The position numbers were made by a program, and so were the translations under genes. Positions 9,598-21,204 of a stretch of DNA of 64,000 bases are shown one piece after another. The DNA comes from Saccharina japonica. Lineage: Eukaryota; Sar; Phaeophyceae; Laminariales; Laminariaceae. The stretch is from assembly GCA_008828725.1 (NCBI GenBank), contig MEHQ01004149.1, positions 1 to 64,000 on the forward strand, written 5' to 3'. The notes below the pieces were generated by a model. That model was not told the origin of the DNA. It made no database searches and worked only from the letters and a program-made list of their open reading frames with translations. Positions within the stretch are counted from its first letter, which is position 1. Every line of letters starts with the position of its first letter.

Positions 9598-12545
9598 CGT
9601 ACTCATTTGTTGCTTGCCTTAGTCAGTTGACCATTGACACACCTCGCATCCCTTTCGAGACGGAGCGCAGGGGGGGGGGGGGGGTAGATAGGTTACAATC
9701 GTCGGCAGAACGCGAGTCGTCCATTTTGGCTCTCGGAACACATAAACTATCGGTTTACTCGAATATATAAGTTTTCGGCCGATCCGTTTTTGTGAATCTG
9801 AAAATTGGTTTTGGTCACTACGGCTTTGGAGCGAAATCCTCTGTTCTAGTGGTGGATGGGCGCAGTACGAAACAGGAGAGGGAGACACTGTATCGGACGG
9901 GCGACAGGATAACATACTACAGTACCGCTACGATCGGGTGGGTACCCCCGTTTTCACTACCACCGGTGTTTACTCCACCCGGGATGCGTGCTACGATAGA
10001 GATAGCACTTTTCGACCGAAATAGTTTCTGAATGATGGAGTTTCTTGACCTAAAATCGGCGGAACTGTCCTAATTCTGTTGCAGTTTTGTTCCTTGTTTG
10101 CTTCGGCCATGGTATTGTCAATCGGATAGCACTTTTACTTTCCTCCCTTAATGATCACTTTGGGGTGAGGTATAGAGCTCTTCAAGTAACCACCCTTACA
10201 AGGCAAAAACACGGTGCACCTCTATCGTAGCATGCGTCCCGGGTGAGTGGCTCTGTGCCTCACATTTCGTAGTCGCAGAGTAGCAAGACCTTCCATGGTG
10301 GTGCGCGTCGAGGAACTAAAAGAGCTTACACAATATCAAGACTGCCCAGAAGTGTGGTGGTGTCACTCGTCCCAGACGCATGCTACGATAGAGGCGTGCA
10401 CTACGTTCGTTCGGAGCTCCTAGCTTGAAGAGCTCCATACGTCGCGGACGAACGGTTTTGGAGGAAAATAAAAAGCGCTACCCGACAAAAAAATGCAATG
10501 ACCTGAGTCTACCGTAGGAAAAATGTTGCAACACAACGAGTTTGGGCTAAGGGCCATACTATTAACGAGTATAACATAAATTCAATTTGGAAAAAATAAA
10601 ATTCAAATTCGCTTTTCACTGGTCAACACACGCACCAGCACCAAATATTATGCCCCAAGATCCTAATCTTTGGTGCTGGTGCGTGTGTTGACCAATGAAA
10701 AGCGGATTTGATTTTATTTTTTTCCAAATGGAATTTTTTCCTTCTTCGTTAAAACGGGCCCTAAGGCGCCCGGTCATTCAGAAACAAAAATCAGCCAAAA
10801 CGGGGCACCTCTATCGTCGCACGCTTGCCCGGTGTCTCTTGTCGGCTGAACGTACAGGGTTCAAAAGCAAACTCCGTTCTTTAGCACTAATAGTCACCAC
10901 GCCTACCGTATCACAAGGGTTTATGAGATAGCAAAGCCGTCCCACACGATAAGCAATCAACAGATCGATGTAGAAGATTTACCTGGATGTCCGCGATGGT
11001 GAGAGAGTCCCCGACGCAGTAGGGCGAGGCGGTGTTGGCTTCAACCTTCCTGGCGATGTCCTCCAGCAGCTCCTTCAGCTTGCCGGCCATCAAGGTCTGG
11101 CACAGCTCCAACTATTGTGCAGTGTTGTTGTAGTTGGAGTTGACGGTGGTCGTGGTGTTTGGAGCATAAGGCATGCCATTGCATGCGTTTCGCGAGGACA
11201 TTTGAGAGAAGAAGTGGCGTTTGTCGGGGAGGGTGAAGGGGAGAGGAGGGCGTGTTGTGAGCGAACGAACGGCACCAGGTTAGAATGTTTGCCGTGTGTA
11301 GATAGGTCAAGGGAATAAACGAACACTTCCATTTTCATCTTCATCGAATGAAATAATCTGTCGTTTTATGGTAGAATTTAAGACACAAAGGAGGTGACGG
11401 GACAGTGGACGACACAGCTTATTGTTGGAACGGAATGTTGCTATCATATTTATGTACCACTTTACTCCGTTTTGCTAAATACGATTGCCAGCGTTTAACA
11501 GCCCGACTCCCGTGATGTTTACCGTCCGTTGCCATTTATGTTGGTAGTAGTATCGATTCCATTTCCACTACCACATTACGTGTACGGTCAACCTAAACAT
11601 CAACGCTGTCGGTATCGGTTGCCGCTACCGTTACCGAAACCATTACCGACGGCAATGTACCCATCGCCGTCGGTATTGCCACCGTTACCGTTACCGTTAC
11701 CGTCACGGTAATTGAAACCGTTACCGTCACCGCTGCAATTACCGGTACCACAGTACCGTTACCGATTCCGCAACCGCTACCGATGTTGATTGAGTCCAAA
11801 TCACCTTCTTGGCCTCGTCGCTCTCCTTCATGGTGGAGAAGAGGTTGATGAAGACGTCCTCCGCGATCATCACGATCTCGTCCACCTTGAGGGCCTCGAG
11901 AGGGCACTCCGGGTACGTGCCGCCGAGCTTTCCGGCGTAGCGGAGCAGAGCGGTGGACTGGGTGTAGTCGGTGCCGTCCATCTGTTGTTTCAAAAGTGTT
12001 CAAGTTGAAGTTCATGATCAAGTTACTGTTGGAGTCGTGTCATGCGATGGGCTGCGGCAAGTACCTTTGGGCTCGAGGCAGTCTCCCCCCGATAACATCC
12101 TGACTGGGTAGCTCAGTGGTTTACGCTACAGACGCGAACAAAATGGGTACATTTGGGCTCGAGACCACCTGCCGCCGATAACATCCTGACTGGACCATCA
12201 CATTTATGTATGGTATATGTATATACCTGTATGGTACATACAATATCCTAGATATGGCAGTGAGTCACTTCCGCACGCAAGCCAAAATGTACCGATTTTT
12301 TTTTCCTTTCGGATTGTGTTTGTTGGAGGCTTGCTGCTGCTGTACCGGGTTAAAAATAGATAAAAAAAACTCTGCTCGGCGGTCCTCTCTCGTACCTGGT
12401 AGACGGGGACGGTCTTGAACTCGGAGGCACCGAACTCTTCGAAGGACATGCGCTTGTCCTCGAACTCCACGCCGGCGACGGAGAGAGCGACGCGGGTGGC
12501 CTCGCCACGGGCAGGGATTCCGAAGTAGTTGAATACGGGAGCCAT
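9108..12545 (-). CDS. GST: Glutathione S-transferase, sigma-like, copy A (five exons)
   Basis: Predicted 201-residue cytosolic GST that conjugates glutathione to electrophiles. Exons on the minus strand are 12396-12545, 11805-11981, 10983-11111, 9377-9496 and 9108-9137. All four introns are GT-AG and phase 0 (414, 693, 1486 and 239 bp). The thioredoxin-like N-terminal domain covers about residues 1-80: Tyr7 in NYF is the likely catalytic residue, VPVYQ (46-50) carries the cis-Pro, and QST (58-60) is the glutathione-contacting motif. The rest is the helical domain, ending VKAYYTANE. The start is the ATG in CACCATGG, shared in position by all copies. It lies head-to-head with copy B about 12 kb away. 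Introns hold family 1 elements, a 45-base homopolymer, a tRNA-like repeat and the GGTAAC repeat. Class assignment rests on motifs by eye. Confidence 0.9.
9553..9597. repeat. 45-base poly-G tract
   Basis: Uninterrupted run of 45 G on the plus strand. On the GST A transcript it is poly-C in intron 3, beginning 57 nt upstream of the exon 4 acceptor. It directly abuts the repeat starting CGTACTCATTTG at 9598. Exact length is prone to sequencing error. Confidence 0.85.
9598..9684 (+). repeat. Poly-G-flanked dispersed repeat (R5)
   Basis: Core CGTACTCATTTGTTGCTTGC, then CCTTAGTCA, TTGACCATTGAC, CTCGCATCCC and GAGACGGAGC, then a 15-base G run. Related copies: 12776-12826, about 13830-13935, 44752-44845 (minus), 47525-47620, 51015-51110 and 42270-42355 (minus). 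The A and C copies occupy the same intron 3 position in GST genes. Confidence 0.7.
9983..10238. mobile_element. Family 1 miniature element in GST A intron 3
   Basis: Left GATGCGTGCTACGATAGAG, right CTCTATCGTAGCATGCGTC. Inverted symmetry continues outward as CACCCGG and CCGGGTG, so the ends here are longer than in most copies. Confidence 0.8.
10375..10824. mobile_element. Family 1 element interrupted by a hairpin element
   Basis: Starts GACGCATGCTACGATAGAGG and resumes after the insert with CGGTCATTCAGAAAC, ending ACCTCTATCGTCGCACGC. The 183-bp insert is listed separately. The outer element lies at the 5' end of GST A intron 3 and stops about 160 bp from exon 3. Confidence 0.7.
10566..10748. 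mobile_element. 183-bp near-perfect hairpin element flanked by TTAA
   Basis: TTAA lies on both sides (10562-10565 and 10749-10752). The arms of roughly 69 nt (10581-10649 and 10665-10733) pair almost completely around a short loop. Arm landmarks are GGTCAACACACGCACCAGCA and its complement. Outer ends also match in inverted form (CGAGTATAAC against CGAAGAAGG). The insert splits a family 1 element. No ORF. Confidence 0.8.
11600..11785 (-). repeat. GGTAAC-type hexamer repeat in GST A intron 2
   Basis: On the gene's strand this is a degenerate run of GGTAAC or CGGTAA units beginning about 20 nt past the exon 2 donor. The same repeat occupies the same intron position in copies B and C, at different lengths. 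Confidence 0.85.
12058..12195 (+). repeat. tRNA-like SINE fragment in GST A intron 1
   Basis: Box A-like TAGCTCAGTGG (12109-12119) and box B-like GGCTCGAGACC (12156-12166) are 47 nt apart. A unit containing TTTGGGCTCGAG and GATAACATCCTGACTGG is present twice. The implied D-stem and anticodon stem do not fold well, so this is a tRNA-derived repeat, not a tRNA gene. It is antisense to GST A. Confidence 0.5.
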
Positions 12546-12775
12546 GGTGATAGGTGTTGGTGGTGGTGTTTTGATCTGCTGGATCATTTGAGGGTAGCAG
12601 AAGTGTTGAGCGTACACCGGAGATATAGGCGGGTGAGAAATGACACGGTGCGACGGTAGGAGAGCACCAGAGATATGGAGGGCGAGGGGGAGCGGGGGGG
12701 GGGGGGGGGGGGGGCAGTGTCGGGTACCGGTATTGAAAAAGTACCGAACTTACCGAAATGTTCGGTACCGGGGGG

Positions 12776-12826
12776 CGTACTTATTTGTTGCTTGCCTTAG
12801 CCATTTGACCATTGAACGGGGGGGGG
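12776..12826 (+). repeat. R5 repeat copy, truncated
   Basis: CGTACTTATTTGTTGCTTGC and CATTTGACCATTGAAC between runs of 6 and 9 G. A longer G tract lies just upstream at about 12695-12713. It sits upstream of the GST A start. Confidence 0.65.
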
Positions 12827-12945
12827 TTAGGCTTGGTGGATACCGTTCGAGGTTAGCTTCGAAATGAACTGTGCACCAGATGCGAGTACCTGGTGTATAT
12901 ATTATGTTACGTTGAAAAGTTGGGTGAGCTGGTAGAACTGCTCTT

Positions 12946-13018
12946 ACCCGCTGAGCTTACCAGACGGGGGTAAAACAGCGATATATTGCTCAGCCCAGGG
13001 CAGTGAGCCCTATAAGAC
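12946..13018 (-). repeat. tRNA-like fragment, third copy
   Basis: Minus strand carries AAGCTCAGCGGGTAAGAGC, a box A-like sequence with a pairing D-stem. The flanking CAGCCCAGGG and CCTATAAGAC words match 3381-3452. Box B is missing. Confidence 0.45.
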
Positions 13019-13137
13019 TACACTACACAGTAGCAGTAGCAGCCCCGTAATGCCGATGTAGTATATACTGGGTGCATATTACGTAACTTACGGCAGGAAA
13101 AGTATTATCCGAAATGGAAAAAATGTTGTTACTACAA

Positions 13138-13234
13138 GGGACCATAGTAAATAGGACCAAATATTGTTAGTAAAAATAGGTAAATGTATAGGATTTAGTG
13201 TATACCTTAGGTTCTGTTTGATATGGTCCTCCGT
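13138..13234. mobile_element. Family 2 miniature element
   Basis: Begins ACCATAGTAAATAGGACCAA and ends TATGGTCCTCCG, with the internal AAAAATAGGTAAATGTATAGG word of the family. Confidence 0.75.
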
Positions 13235-13948
13235 AGTACTACTGCTGTTCCTTGTTCCCCTGCGATCTGCGATCTACAGCAGTAGTACTGTAGTATATAG
13301 AAGTATTGTTCATCCTTGGATACTGCGATTTTTTTCTGGGGATCGCTTGCTGTTTCGGGGTCGCCGATCTATACTATTAATAACTTGTTCCTTGGTGTGG
13401 AATACATGAACCAATAAATGCTACTGCTGCTGCTGCAGAAAGCGCCTATTAATACCGTGTGTATAGCGCATCATACATACATATGCGCAACTCAACGCGA
13501 ATGGACGAAGGAGTGAAACATAATTCTTCTTTCAACTGCCCGTCCTTCCACCCGGGGCCAAACCCTTGCTCGTCAACACCACGAGTAGAGCCCCGTACTC
13601 GATGGTCTTCTTCCTTCCTGCCTCAAGCCTTCCCAACCTCTGTCTCTCCAGCTCAACCAACTGCACCGCCATGATACGTACTCGACAAACTTTTCCCGAT
13701 CCCCTCTTTCAATCATCATGCCAACGATTCAATACCTCTCCACAAACCCCAGATCTCCTTCGTTCAAGCTTCCACGTTCTTCTCGCGGGAAAACGAAAAC
13801 AAAAAAAATAATCACCAGTCGTAGTGGGCGCGTACCAGGTACTCATCTATGTATTGTTGCTTGCTTTACTAAGAGTAATTTGACTAACTGTTGCTGTTGA
13901 CGACGCATCCATTTAGAGAGACGGAGCATAATGGGCGGGGGAGGGGGT
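13235..13948. other. No gene; R5 copy near 13830-13935
   Basis: Short plus-strand ORFs of 60-81 residues overlap one another without a recognised domain. At 13830-13935 TACTCATCTATGTATTGTTG, TTGACTAACTG and GAGACGGAGC mark a diverged R5 repeat. Confidence 0.45.
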
Positions 13949-14275
13949 GACGCATGCTACGATAGACGTGCGCCATGTTTTTTCTGAGCTCCTCACTTAA
14001 GGAGCGTCATATCTCTCACCGAAAAAATGATTTTGGAGGAAGATAAAAGTGCTACCGGATGAGAAATATCATGACCGAAGTATACTCTGAAACATTACGA
14101 GTATTCGTCACAAAAAACATGATATTCGTGAAACGAAGAACAAAACTTTTTGGAGAAGAACAACGATACCCAACAAAAAAAAATGATGAAAGTCCGACCA
14201 ATTTGGGTTAAGGAGCCCGATCGTTCAGAAAACGATTCATCCAAAAAAAGGTATACCTCTACCGTAGCACGCGTC
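13949..14275. mobile_element. Family 1 miniature element, long form
   Basis: Left GACGCATGCTACGATAGACG, right TACCGTAGCACGCGTC, with all internal landmarks. About 70 extra bases follow the CACAAAAAACATG position. Confidence 0.85.
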
Positions 14276-14339
14276 GGGTAGAGTAGGGGATGGGCTTGAG
14301 TCTTGAGTGCCTTCTGTGTAATGTATGCATGCATGTATA

Positions 14340-14480
14340 TTCTTCTCCCTCATTCGCAAAATTAATTAATTATACCCCCCCATACCACGAACAACCTCGT
14401 ACCTAACGATATTGTGTTCCCTCTTTCGCTAAATTAAATAATTATATCCCCCATACCACGAACAACCTACCTATCTCTAC
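14340..14480. repeat. AT-rich tandem repeat of two units
   Basis: TTCGCAAAATTAATTAATTA with CCATACCACGAACAACCT is followed by a second unit TTCGCTAAATTAAATAATTA with CCATACCACGAACAACCT. The AATTAATTTGGCGAAAGAGG words at about 57700 and 62390 are related on the opposite strand. Confidence 0.6.
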
Positions 14481-14671
14481 CTGTATACTATAGCTCACAT
14501 TGGGGAATATTCTTATATGTGTATGTGATACCGGCTTTAAGTCGCGGAAGGCAGCACGGAGTTGGAGAAAGGGTGGGTGGCAAGATACGTTCTATACGAT
14601 AAGGGTGCACTTCCTGGGAAACAACAAGGACACCAAATGGAGTATTGTGGTTAAATCTTGGCGGGAAGCAG

Positions 14672-14810
14672 ACAAAGAAGGGTGTTAGACTGTACGCATA
14701 GGTTTCCTTGGTTTCCGTGGTTTTCTGCTTTTTTTGGGAATTTTATGAGTGATCAACGCTGAAGATCATGCTGCACATTGTCGGATGGCGTAGACAATAG
14801 TAATAATAAT
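14672..14810. repeat. Distant inverted repeat, left copy
   Basis: Contains GTGTTAGACTGTACGCATAG, TTTCCTTGGTTTCCGTGG, TTATGAGTGATCA and GATCATGCTGCACATTGTCGG. The reverse complement is found at about 38600-38755, and shorter copies near 39595-39665, 34950-34985 and 31840-31862. Confidence 0.7.
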
Positions 14811-16330
14811 ATGATGCTCCGCACATACATGAGGAGAGCACTGCACACGTAGATACGAGTGCATGTATATATCACCGGGCAATCGGATCCAAGAAAAGTG
14901 TACACTCAACTCGATAAGCGACCACCTACGTTGGGAAATATCATGGTAGTATGGACTACTCGAATATAAATAATTATATTCTGAAATGAAACTCAATACA
15001 ACTACGTAACTACTGTGGCGGCAAATTAGACCATAAACGCCGATGGTATACGATATACAGTAGAAGAAAGCACACGTACGTGCTCAAAATGACACAGTAG
15101 TACAGATAGATAGCTGCAGCACGGACAAAGCACAACACGAAGAAGAGGAGGAGGATACCGGCACAAGGCACACGGGCCGACCGCGGGTGGGGGGAAGGGC
15201 TACGTATGTATGACCCTCCACAAAAAAAATGTGATATACTGCTGTCATACGTACATAAAGCCCATACCAGGTACCACCTTGACCCAGTATATAAGGACAT
15301 TGCGTTTGTTAATACTCAATTGAAATGATCCTTATATTTCAGTCAGAGTGGTAGGAGTTTATGGCATGGAAGCAAAAACAAACAAAACACACACAAACAA
15401 AAAAGTTTCGGGCGAGCGGCGGGAAAAAATTGCCGTCGGTGGGCAGAGGTTGTTTTTATGGTGTACTGGCTTGTGCCTCTGTATTTATATATATATATAT
15501 ATTAGGGGGGGGGGGTAGCAGCTAGGACCTAATATGATGGTAGACCTGAAAATTTGCGAACTTTTTTTCCCTTTTTTCTCAAGTGTGATAACAACAGTTT
15601 CTCCTCTTTACTATGGTCCCTCGTAAGATTGAATTTGATATGAAGGCCCCTCGTAAGTATGAAAAATATTAAGTATAATCTACTCTTCCCTTCTTCCCCT
15701 CGCTGCCTCGGCAAAGTTTTTGCTTTGGCATGGCCCATAGCGAGGGGGGGGGGTCATTCTAGCGAGCAAGGCTAGGCTCACCCTCAAGCGGACCGATACC
15801 TTCTTGCTGCTACGCACCCGCCGCGAAGCGTGTGCAGCGGTAGAGTTGGATCGGCACTGGTGCGTTAGGCGCAAAAGTTCAGATGCACGGGCCTTTTTGG
15901 CCGTCGGTGTAGACAGCAATGTCCATCTCACTTTTGTGCGCGGAGGCAGACGCCACCAGAAAGGTGGACGGACACTATGTACACGGCCCTAGGTGTGTTT
16001 GCTAGAGGGAGCTGTACTGTCTCAGTAACCTGGCTTCGCCATCAAAGGAGGAGGGAGCGTGTGGCGACGAGCTGTTGTTTGGACTGGTCAATCCCTTCAG
16101 CGCGAGAAATTTTATTTTCCAGACCAAGCACCCTGAGTGCAACGAGGGAGAAAGCGAGGAGCCGACTGGGAAGGACAACAACGAGAGCGAGTACGGACGG
16201 AGCAGGTCGAGTGTGGTCGTGCTAGGACTGGCCAAGCGGCACCGGAGCGGCGCGTCGGATCACAGCAGCACGCGGCAGCAGCAGCACAGCAGCGCGGAGC
16301 AGCCAACCGGAGCACGGACGACATCGACCC
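14811..16330. other. No recognised gene
   Basis: Overlapping ORFs of 62-101 residues lie on both strands between 15680 and 16380, in GC-rich DNA with CAG-type triplets at 16265-16300. A decayed family 2 copy is likely at about 15510-15640. A TATATA tract sits at 15487-15502. No domain or splice pattern is convincing. Confidence 0.35.
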
Positions 16331-16726
16331 GTGACGAACGGACAAAATTATTTTTTGTATTTTTTCGTTTTTTCCCCTGAATTTCGTTGTTATGTCTGTG
16401 TGGATGACGTCACTGGTTTTGTAGAGAGACGCGGCAGAGATGGCGCGGACACCCCGGGTGCCTTCATTGTGTGCCTGATCGTGGAAGACCCCTTCAATGT
16501 GGAACGATTCCTAATCAGTGTCGATGTTTATAATGATGTGCCTAACACAGACGTTCAGGATAGATTCGGGCAATTGTCAATTGACGTGATGGCTTTGGTT
16601 GGCTGTTCTTTTTCACTGTGTGCCCGCGGACTGTCATTCCGGCAGCACTTCAGACAGCAGCTGCGTGCTCCATCTTGTTCCCACGCCTACCGCGTGTTTT
16701 TGTACAGACAGCACTTCAGACAGTAG
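16331..16726 (+). CDS. Hypothetical ORF, 131 residues
   Basis: Open for 131 residues. The middle (about residues 20-95) has balanced composition with CYVCVDDVTGF and FLISVDVYNDVP, more protein-like than neighbouring ORFs. The end repeats RQHFRQ because ACAGCACTTCAGACAG is duplicated in the DNA. The N-terminus is a Phe- and Tyr-rich run from T-rich DNA, so the ATG is unlikely to be the true start. It could be an exon or chance. No family is recognised. Confidence 0.2.
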   Translation: MTNGQNYFLYFFVFSPEFRCYVCVDDVTGFVERRGRDGADTPGAFIVCLIVEDPFNVERFLISVDVYNDVPNTDVQDRFGQLSIDVMALVGCSFSLCARGLSFRQHFRQQLRAPSCSHAYRVFLYRQHFRQ

Positions 16727-19700
16727 TTACGCTGTAGTCGGCAAATTCATTGGTAAAGAGTGGGAGGGGGGGGAGGGGGGCGTTGCTGCTGTAGTCGAAT
16801 GGAGATTGCGGGCGTGTAGTTCAGTTTTGGACACGCATACCATGCTGTAGGGATTTTTAGGTGTACCTTTTCGGACTGGTGTATCCTTTCCCTGCTAAGA
16901 GTGCGTGTTCTTTAGGATTCTCTGATGGCTCTAGCACTTTTGTGACCACGGGCTATGATCTTGCTAGATCAGACTACGTATAGGGATTAGCAACTGAAAC
17001 GAGTTTAATGTGAAGACAACAACAACAACAACAACCTGGTACTATTCATATATTATATGTACCCGGTACTACAGCACTATATACAGCAGTATACTACTAC
17101 TCTAGAACGAGATACAATAACCGCAACGTCTTTGTTTCAATGTATAAACGGCATGTATAGTTTCTGATGGAGTGGCACCTGGTAATATTCTCGTGGTGGT
17201 TGCTTCTTATGTGTGGTGCTTTTGCTGTAGACAAGAACACACATGTATGTATGTGCATATCATACGTATGTATGGTATCATACGTAGCAGTTTAATGTGC
17301 TGCTTGATTGATGTGGTTGTGCAGCCAGCGGTGCACGACAGGTAGGTAGATATATGCTGCTGATGCGTTCGTTGTGGTTAAGCACAGCATTGCAGCAGCA
17401 GCAGCGAACGAAAGCATCTAAGCAGGGTACTGGCGGTCGCGTGCGACTTGCCGGACACAGGGTACTCCACCAGACCCACCAAGTACACACACACGAAAAC
17501 TGTAGAGTGCAAGCTCGTGCTCGTTCACTGTGTTTTTCTGCAGCAGTCTTCTTTAGAGTCTTCAGAGGTGCTGCCTAATGTGCATCCACACACAATTACA
17601 CATATTATATATATATATGTATGATGCACTGCTGCTGTCCTCGAGGGTACGCACGAACAAATGTGACTTACGGCAATTGTAATTTTTACGAGGAAAAAAC
17701 ATCGTTGAATGGAATTCAGAGACATGTAACCAGGTAACAATCAGGCATACTGCGCGAAAAACACACGACACTCACACATTAAACCGTGCCAACGCAGAAC
17801 AATCATACAAGGTATGATATGTCGCACGAGGGACGTATGCGTGGTACCATGTTACGTTATTTGACTCGATGTGAGGGTTTGCGCCTCAGTGATTGTACTG
17901 CTGTAACCAGTGTTCAGGCTGTGCTATACATACTATACCTTGTACTTCGTATTATACTTCGCATACTCCTTAAACCCACTCCCACAAGGGACATATATGT
18001 TGTGTCTCGTCTGTGACAACGTACCAGAACGCACACACAAAGAGAGACCGACATACCTCACTGGCCAGGCTGAGCAGGTAGGTGATGGAGGTGGTATCGC
18101 AGGGAAGGGTAGCAGAAGAACTGGAATGAGTATGATATGTGGGGGGGTTGACAACGTTGCTGGCGGTATAGTCGCCCCCCCCCCCCCGATCCCCTTTAAA
18201 CAAATGTGAAAGGCGTTATTTTCTATATGTTCCGCACGGAGGAACCCGGCGGGATAAATCTAGATGGGAAAGAGCGAGGTAACTCGCTGTGGTTGAAATC
18301 ACACGGAGGAGAGACGGGACGATGTGTGGTGCTATACTCACAAGGGATGTCCTCTCTCTGTTGTGGCGTTGTGGCAGTCCAATCGAAACCGTCGTGTGTG
18401 TTCTTCAAATATAAAAGGCTACGAGTACTTTCATATTTTTCGTTCGACTTTCGTTTTGCTCTCTCTCAACTGGCAATCAATCAATGATGATGCTGCTGTG
18501 AGGAAAGTGAGTTGCTGACTTTAAGTGTGATGTGTGCTTGTCGTGGGCGGTACATAGCCCGTCTTCATCCAGCACACACACTCAGTGTCCATGCATCCTA
18601 CAAAATAGAGAGATATAAGCTCTGTGGACCCATAAGAAGAGAGTGTTTCTGCTTTTTTTTGTTCCATGCGCAGCGTTTTTTTTTTTTTTTTTGCGGCCGA
18701 TAATGATGTGCGCTTCGCGGCTGCTGCGTTACTATGTTTGATATTTAAAGCTTGATATGAAAATAACGTGCGTTTTGTTTTTTGAGTCACCCTGGGCGTT
18801 AATGCAAGGGATGCCTGGCATTTATATTGAAGTATAAACGGTCCTTAAATTTCAGCCCAGTGGTACAATACGTAGTGGTAAGATGTAACAACAGCAGCAG
18901 TATATTATATATATTAAGCTATAAAAGCACAATCCATAATATACACCATAATACACATTCAAATTCGTACGCATCTATCCACCGAAAACCTCTGACAACA
19001 ACTAACTTGATTTCGAGAAGTTTTCCACAACAAGCAGCGAGTCAGTGTTAGGAACTTCTTCATCAGCGTACGAGTGTACATACAAACACGTAGTAATAAT
19101 AATGCGTATAATAGCCGTACACACGATAAATATAGTGCGTTGCATAATGTTTTTTAACAGTATATAGGGCAGAGCATGGGACGAGGATGAGGATATTCAA
19201 AGCGTTCCGTCAAAACCCGGGTCAGTCGCACGCATCAATATGCGGCTCAACACACACCACTATTATACTATTATTATATACCACCACCACCGCTACGATC
19301 CCACCATCACCCCCGCCACCACCACAACCACCACCACCACTACTAATGGTACGAGAACGCTAAGCACCCCTACTAACACAACGCGACAATTATCAAGTCG
19401 TTGTTGATGTTTCTCTTATTCTATGCGCTTCCTCCGCGCCCTGTCGAATGCACCTACGTATTTCATGTCATATAATACCTGGTACCAGAATATGTGGCAT
19501 TCAACCTACATACAGAAGTATATAATATGTGCGTACGTACGTGACCGTGTGACAACTCTTGTTGTGTACCAGGTATTCGTTTGTGGACCTGGACGACGCG
19601 GATAGTTCTTGGATCTTTCTCCGTGGTGACGCTACACTCCAATAACAGCAAGCAGTATATATAAGTATATATATATATATATACCCGACCATAAAATATA

Positions 19701-19730
19701 AAATATGGCAACGGGATACTATTACTGGGG
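16727..19730. other. No recognised gene; microsatellites
   Basis: Contains CAA repeats near 17020, CAG near 17393-17405, TA-rich runs near 17605 and 19660-19680, a poly-T at 18676-18692 and CCA/CCACCA tracts at 19280-19345. Short ORFs (60-99 residues) are scattered on both strands. I see no exon, tRNA or complete mobile element. Confidence 0.4.
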
Positions 19731-19820
19731 CCCATAGTAAACAGGACCAAATAATGTTACTAAAAATAGGTAAATATATAGGTTTTTGTGTATACCGCAG
19801 GTCCTATTTACTATGGTCGT
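19731..19820. mobile_element. Family 2 miniature element
   Basis: CCATAGTAAACAGGACCAAA to GGTCCTATTTACTATGG, with AAAAATAGGTAAATATATAGG inside. Ends are inverted over about 20 bp. Confidence 0.8.
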
Positions 19821-20573
19821 TCGTAATATTACTATACAGCTATAATTTTATTTAATGTTATATTACTGTAATAGTAAACCTAGATAGATATCATGGGTAA
19901 ATATACCTCGTATAGGTTTTTGGTGTGTACCCCCGTATATGACAGTGTATATCACACCCCCTGGGGTGAATTTCGAAGCGATTTTTCTCCATAGCCACGG
20001 GGGCACCTAGCACAGACTATGAAAAAGGCGGCGTTCCGAGCATCTCGTCGAGATCTTTCCATACACGGGTCGCTCGGGGTTAGCGCTGTTAGCATATGGA
20101 CGTTGAGTCTACTCCTCTACTCTACTCCTCTACTCTACTCCACTCCTTTCTTTTCTCTCCTTCTCTTCTCTTCCTTTTCCATTGATCTCCCTGAGGTCAA
20201 TCTTCTTTCCATTATGGCCAAATAAGCGCCTTTTCAAACCATGACATTTCTTCTTCTACACAACAAGTGATCTTCACAGACACTTCGGTGCCACCTCTGC
20301 CATCTCTCTCCACAGAGACAAGAGCCTCGACACACGCGTCATTCTTTCAAGCGCTCGACCGGTCGTCGAGCAAATCAGCGTTGAAATTCGTCCGAGGGGT
20401 GTGGTATACAGCAGGTGTCATATACGGTACCGCCGTAGGTCCTTATATTACTATGCTCCCCCGAAATACGGTCAAAAACAAATTGATTTATTATGTTGGA
20501 AAGGGTGTGTTCCGCACTTACGTCAGTATAATGGGCAATGTGCTCCGGTAGGGGTAGTACGTATTACGGGCAA

Positions 20574-20660
20574 ACGTAGTAAATAGGACCTGCGGTGCAC
20601 ACTAAAACCTATATATTTACCGATTTTTACTAACAATATTTGGTCCTGTTAACTATGGTC
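20574..20660. mobile_element. Family 2 miniature element, reverse orientation
   Basis: AGTAAATAGGACCTGCGGTG to TTTGGTCCTGTTAACTATGG. The interior is the reverse complement of the 19731 copy. Confidence 0.75.
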
Positions 20661-20788
20661 TCCCGTAATAGTACAGTGTTGGGCACCTCACATTAAGGCA
20701 GTCGTTCATAAATAAGGAAAAAAAAGTGGAGATAAAAGGCCAGGCTAAATCGGCATGTATGTATGTGTCATGTATATGTATGCATGTC

Positions 20789-21050
20789 GACGCGTGCTGC
20801 GATAGAGGTACGAAGCACTTTTTGCTGATTTTTGTTTCTGCATGATCGGGCTCCTTAACCCAAATTCGTCGGACTTCCATTCTTATTGTGTTGCCATATT
20901 TTCCATAGTAGTATACCTAGCTCATGGGATTGTTGGTCGGATACATAGCACTTTTGGTTTCCTCCAAAGGCATACTATTACTTATTATTAGTATGGAACT
21001 CCTCAAGTGAGGAGCTCAGAAAAAACACGGTGCACCTCTATCGTAGCACT
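20789..21050. mobile_element. Family 1 miniature element
   Basis: Left GACGCGTGCTGCGATAGAGG, right CACCTCTATCGTAGCAC. Contains CTCCTTAACCCAAATTCGTC and TCAAGTGAGGAGCTCAG. Confidence 0.8.
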
Positions 21051-21204
21051 CATTCGTCTGTCCAGATTGTAAACCCAACATACATGGCGTCGAAGCGATT
21101 TCTTCCGCTTTTTAGGGCCGGTTTCGGCCTTTTTTCCTCGACGTAAGGCATAGGACGGTTTAATGTGAAGAACACACACGCACACATGTTATACACAGTG
21201 AGCA

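Noticed and set aside
9080-9770. Plus-strand ORFs of 154-180 residues with poly-Gly
   Set aside because: Antisense to GST A exons 4 and 5 and extended by the 45-base G tract.
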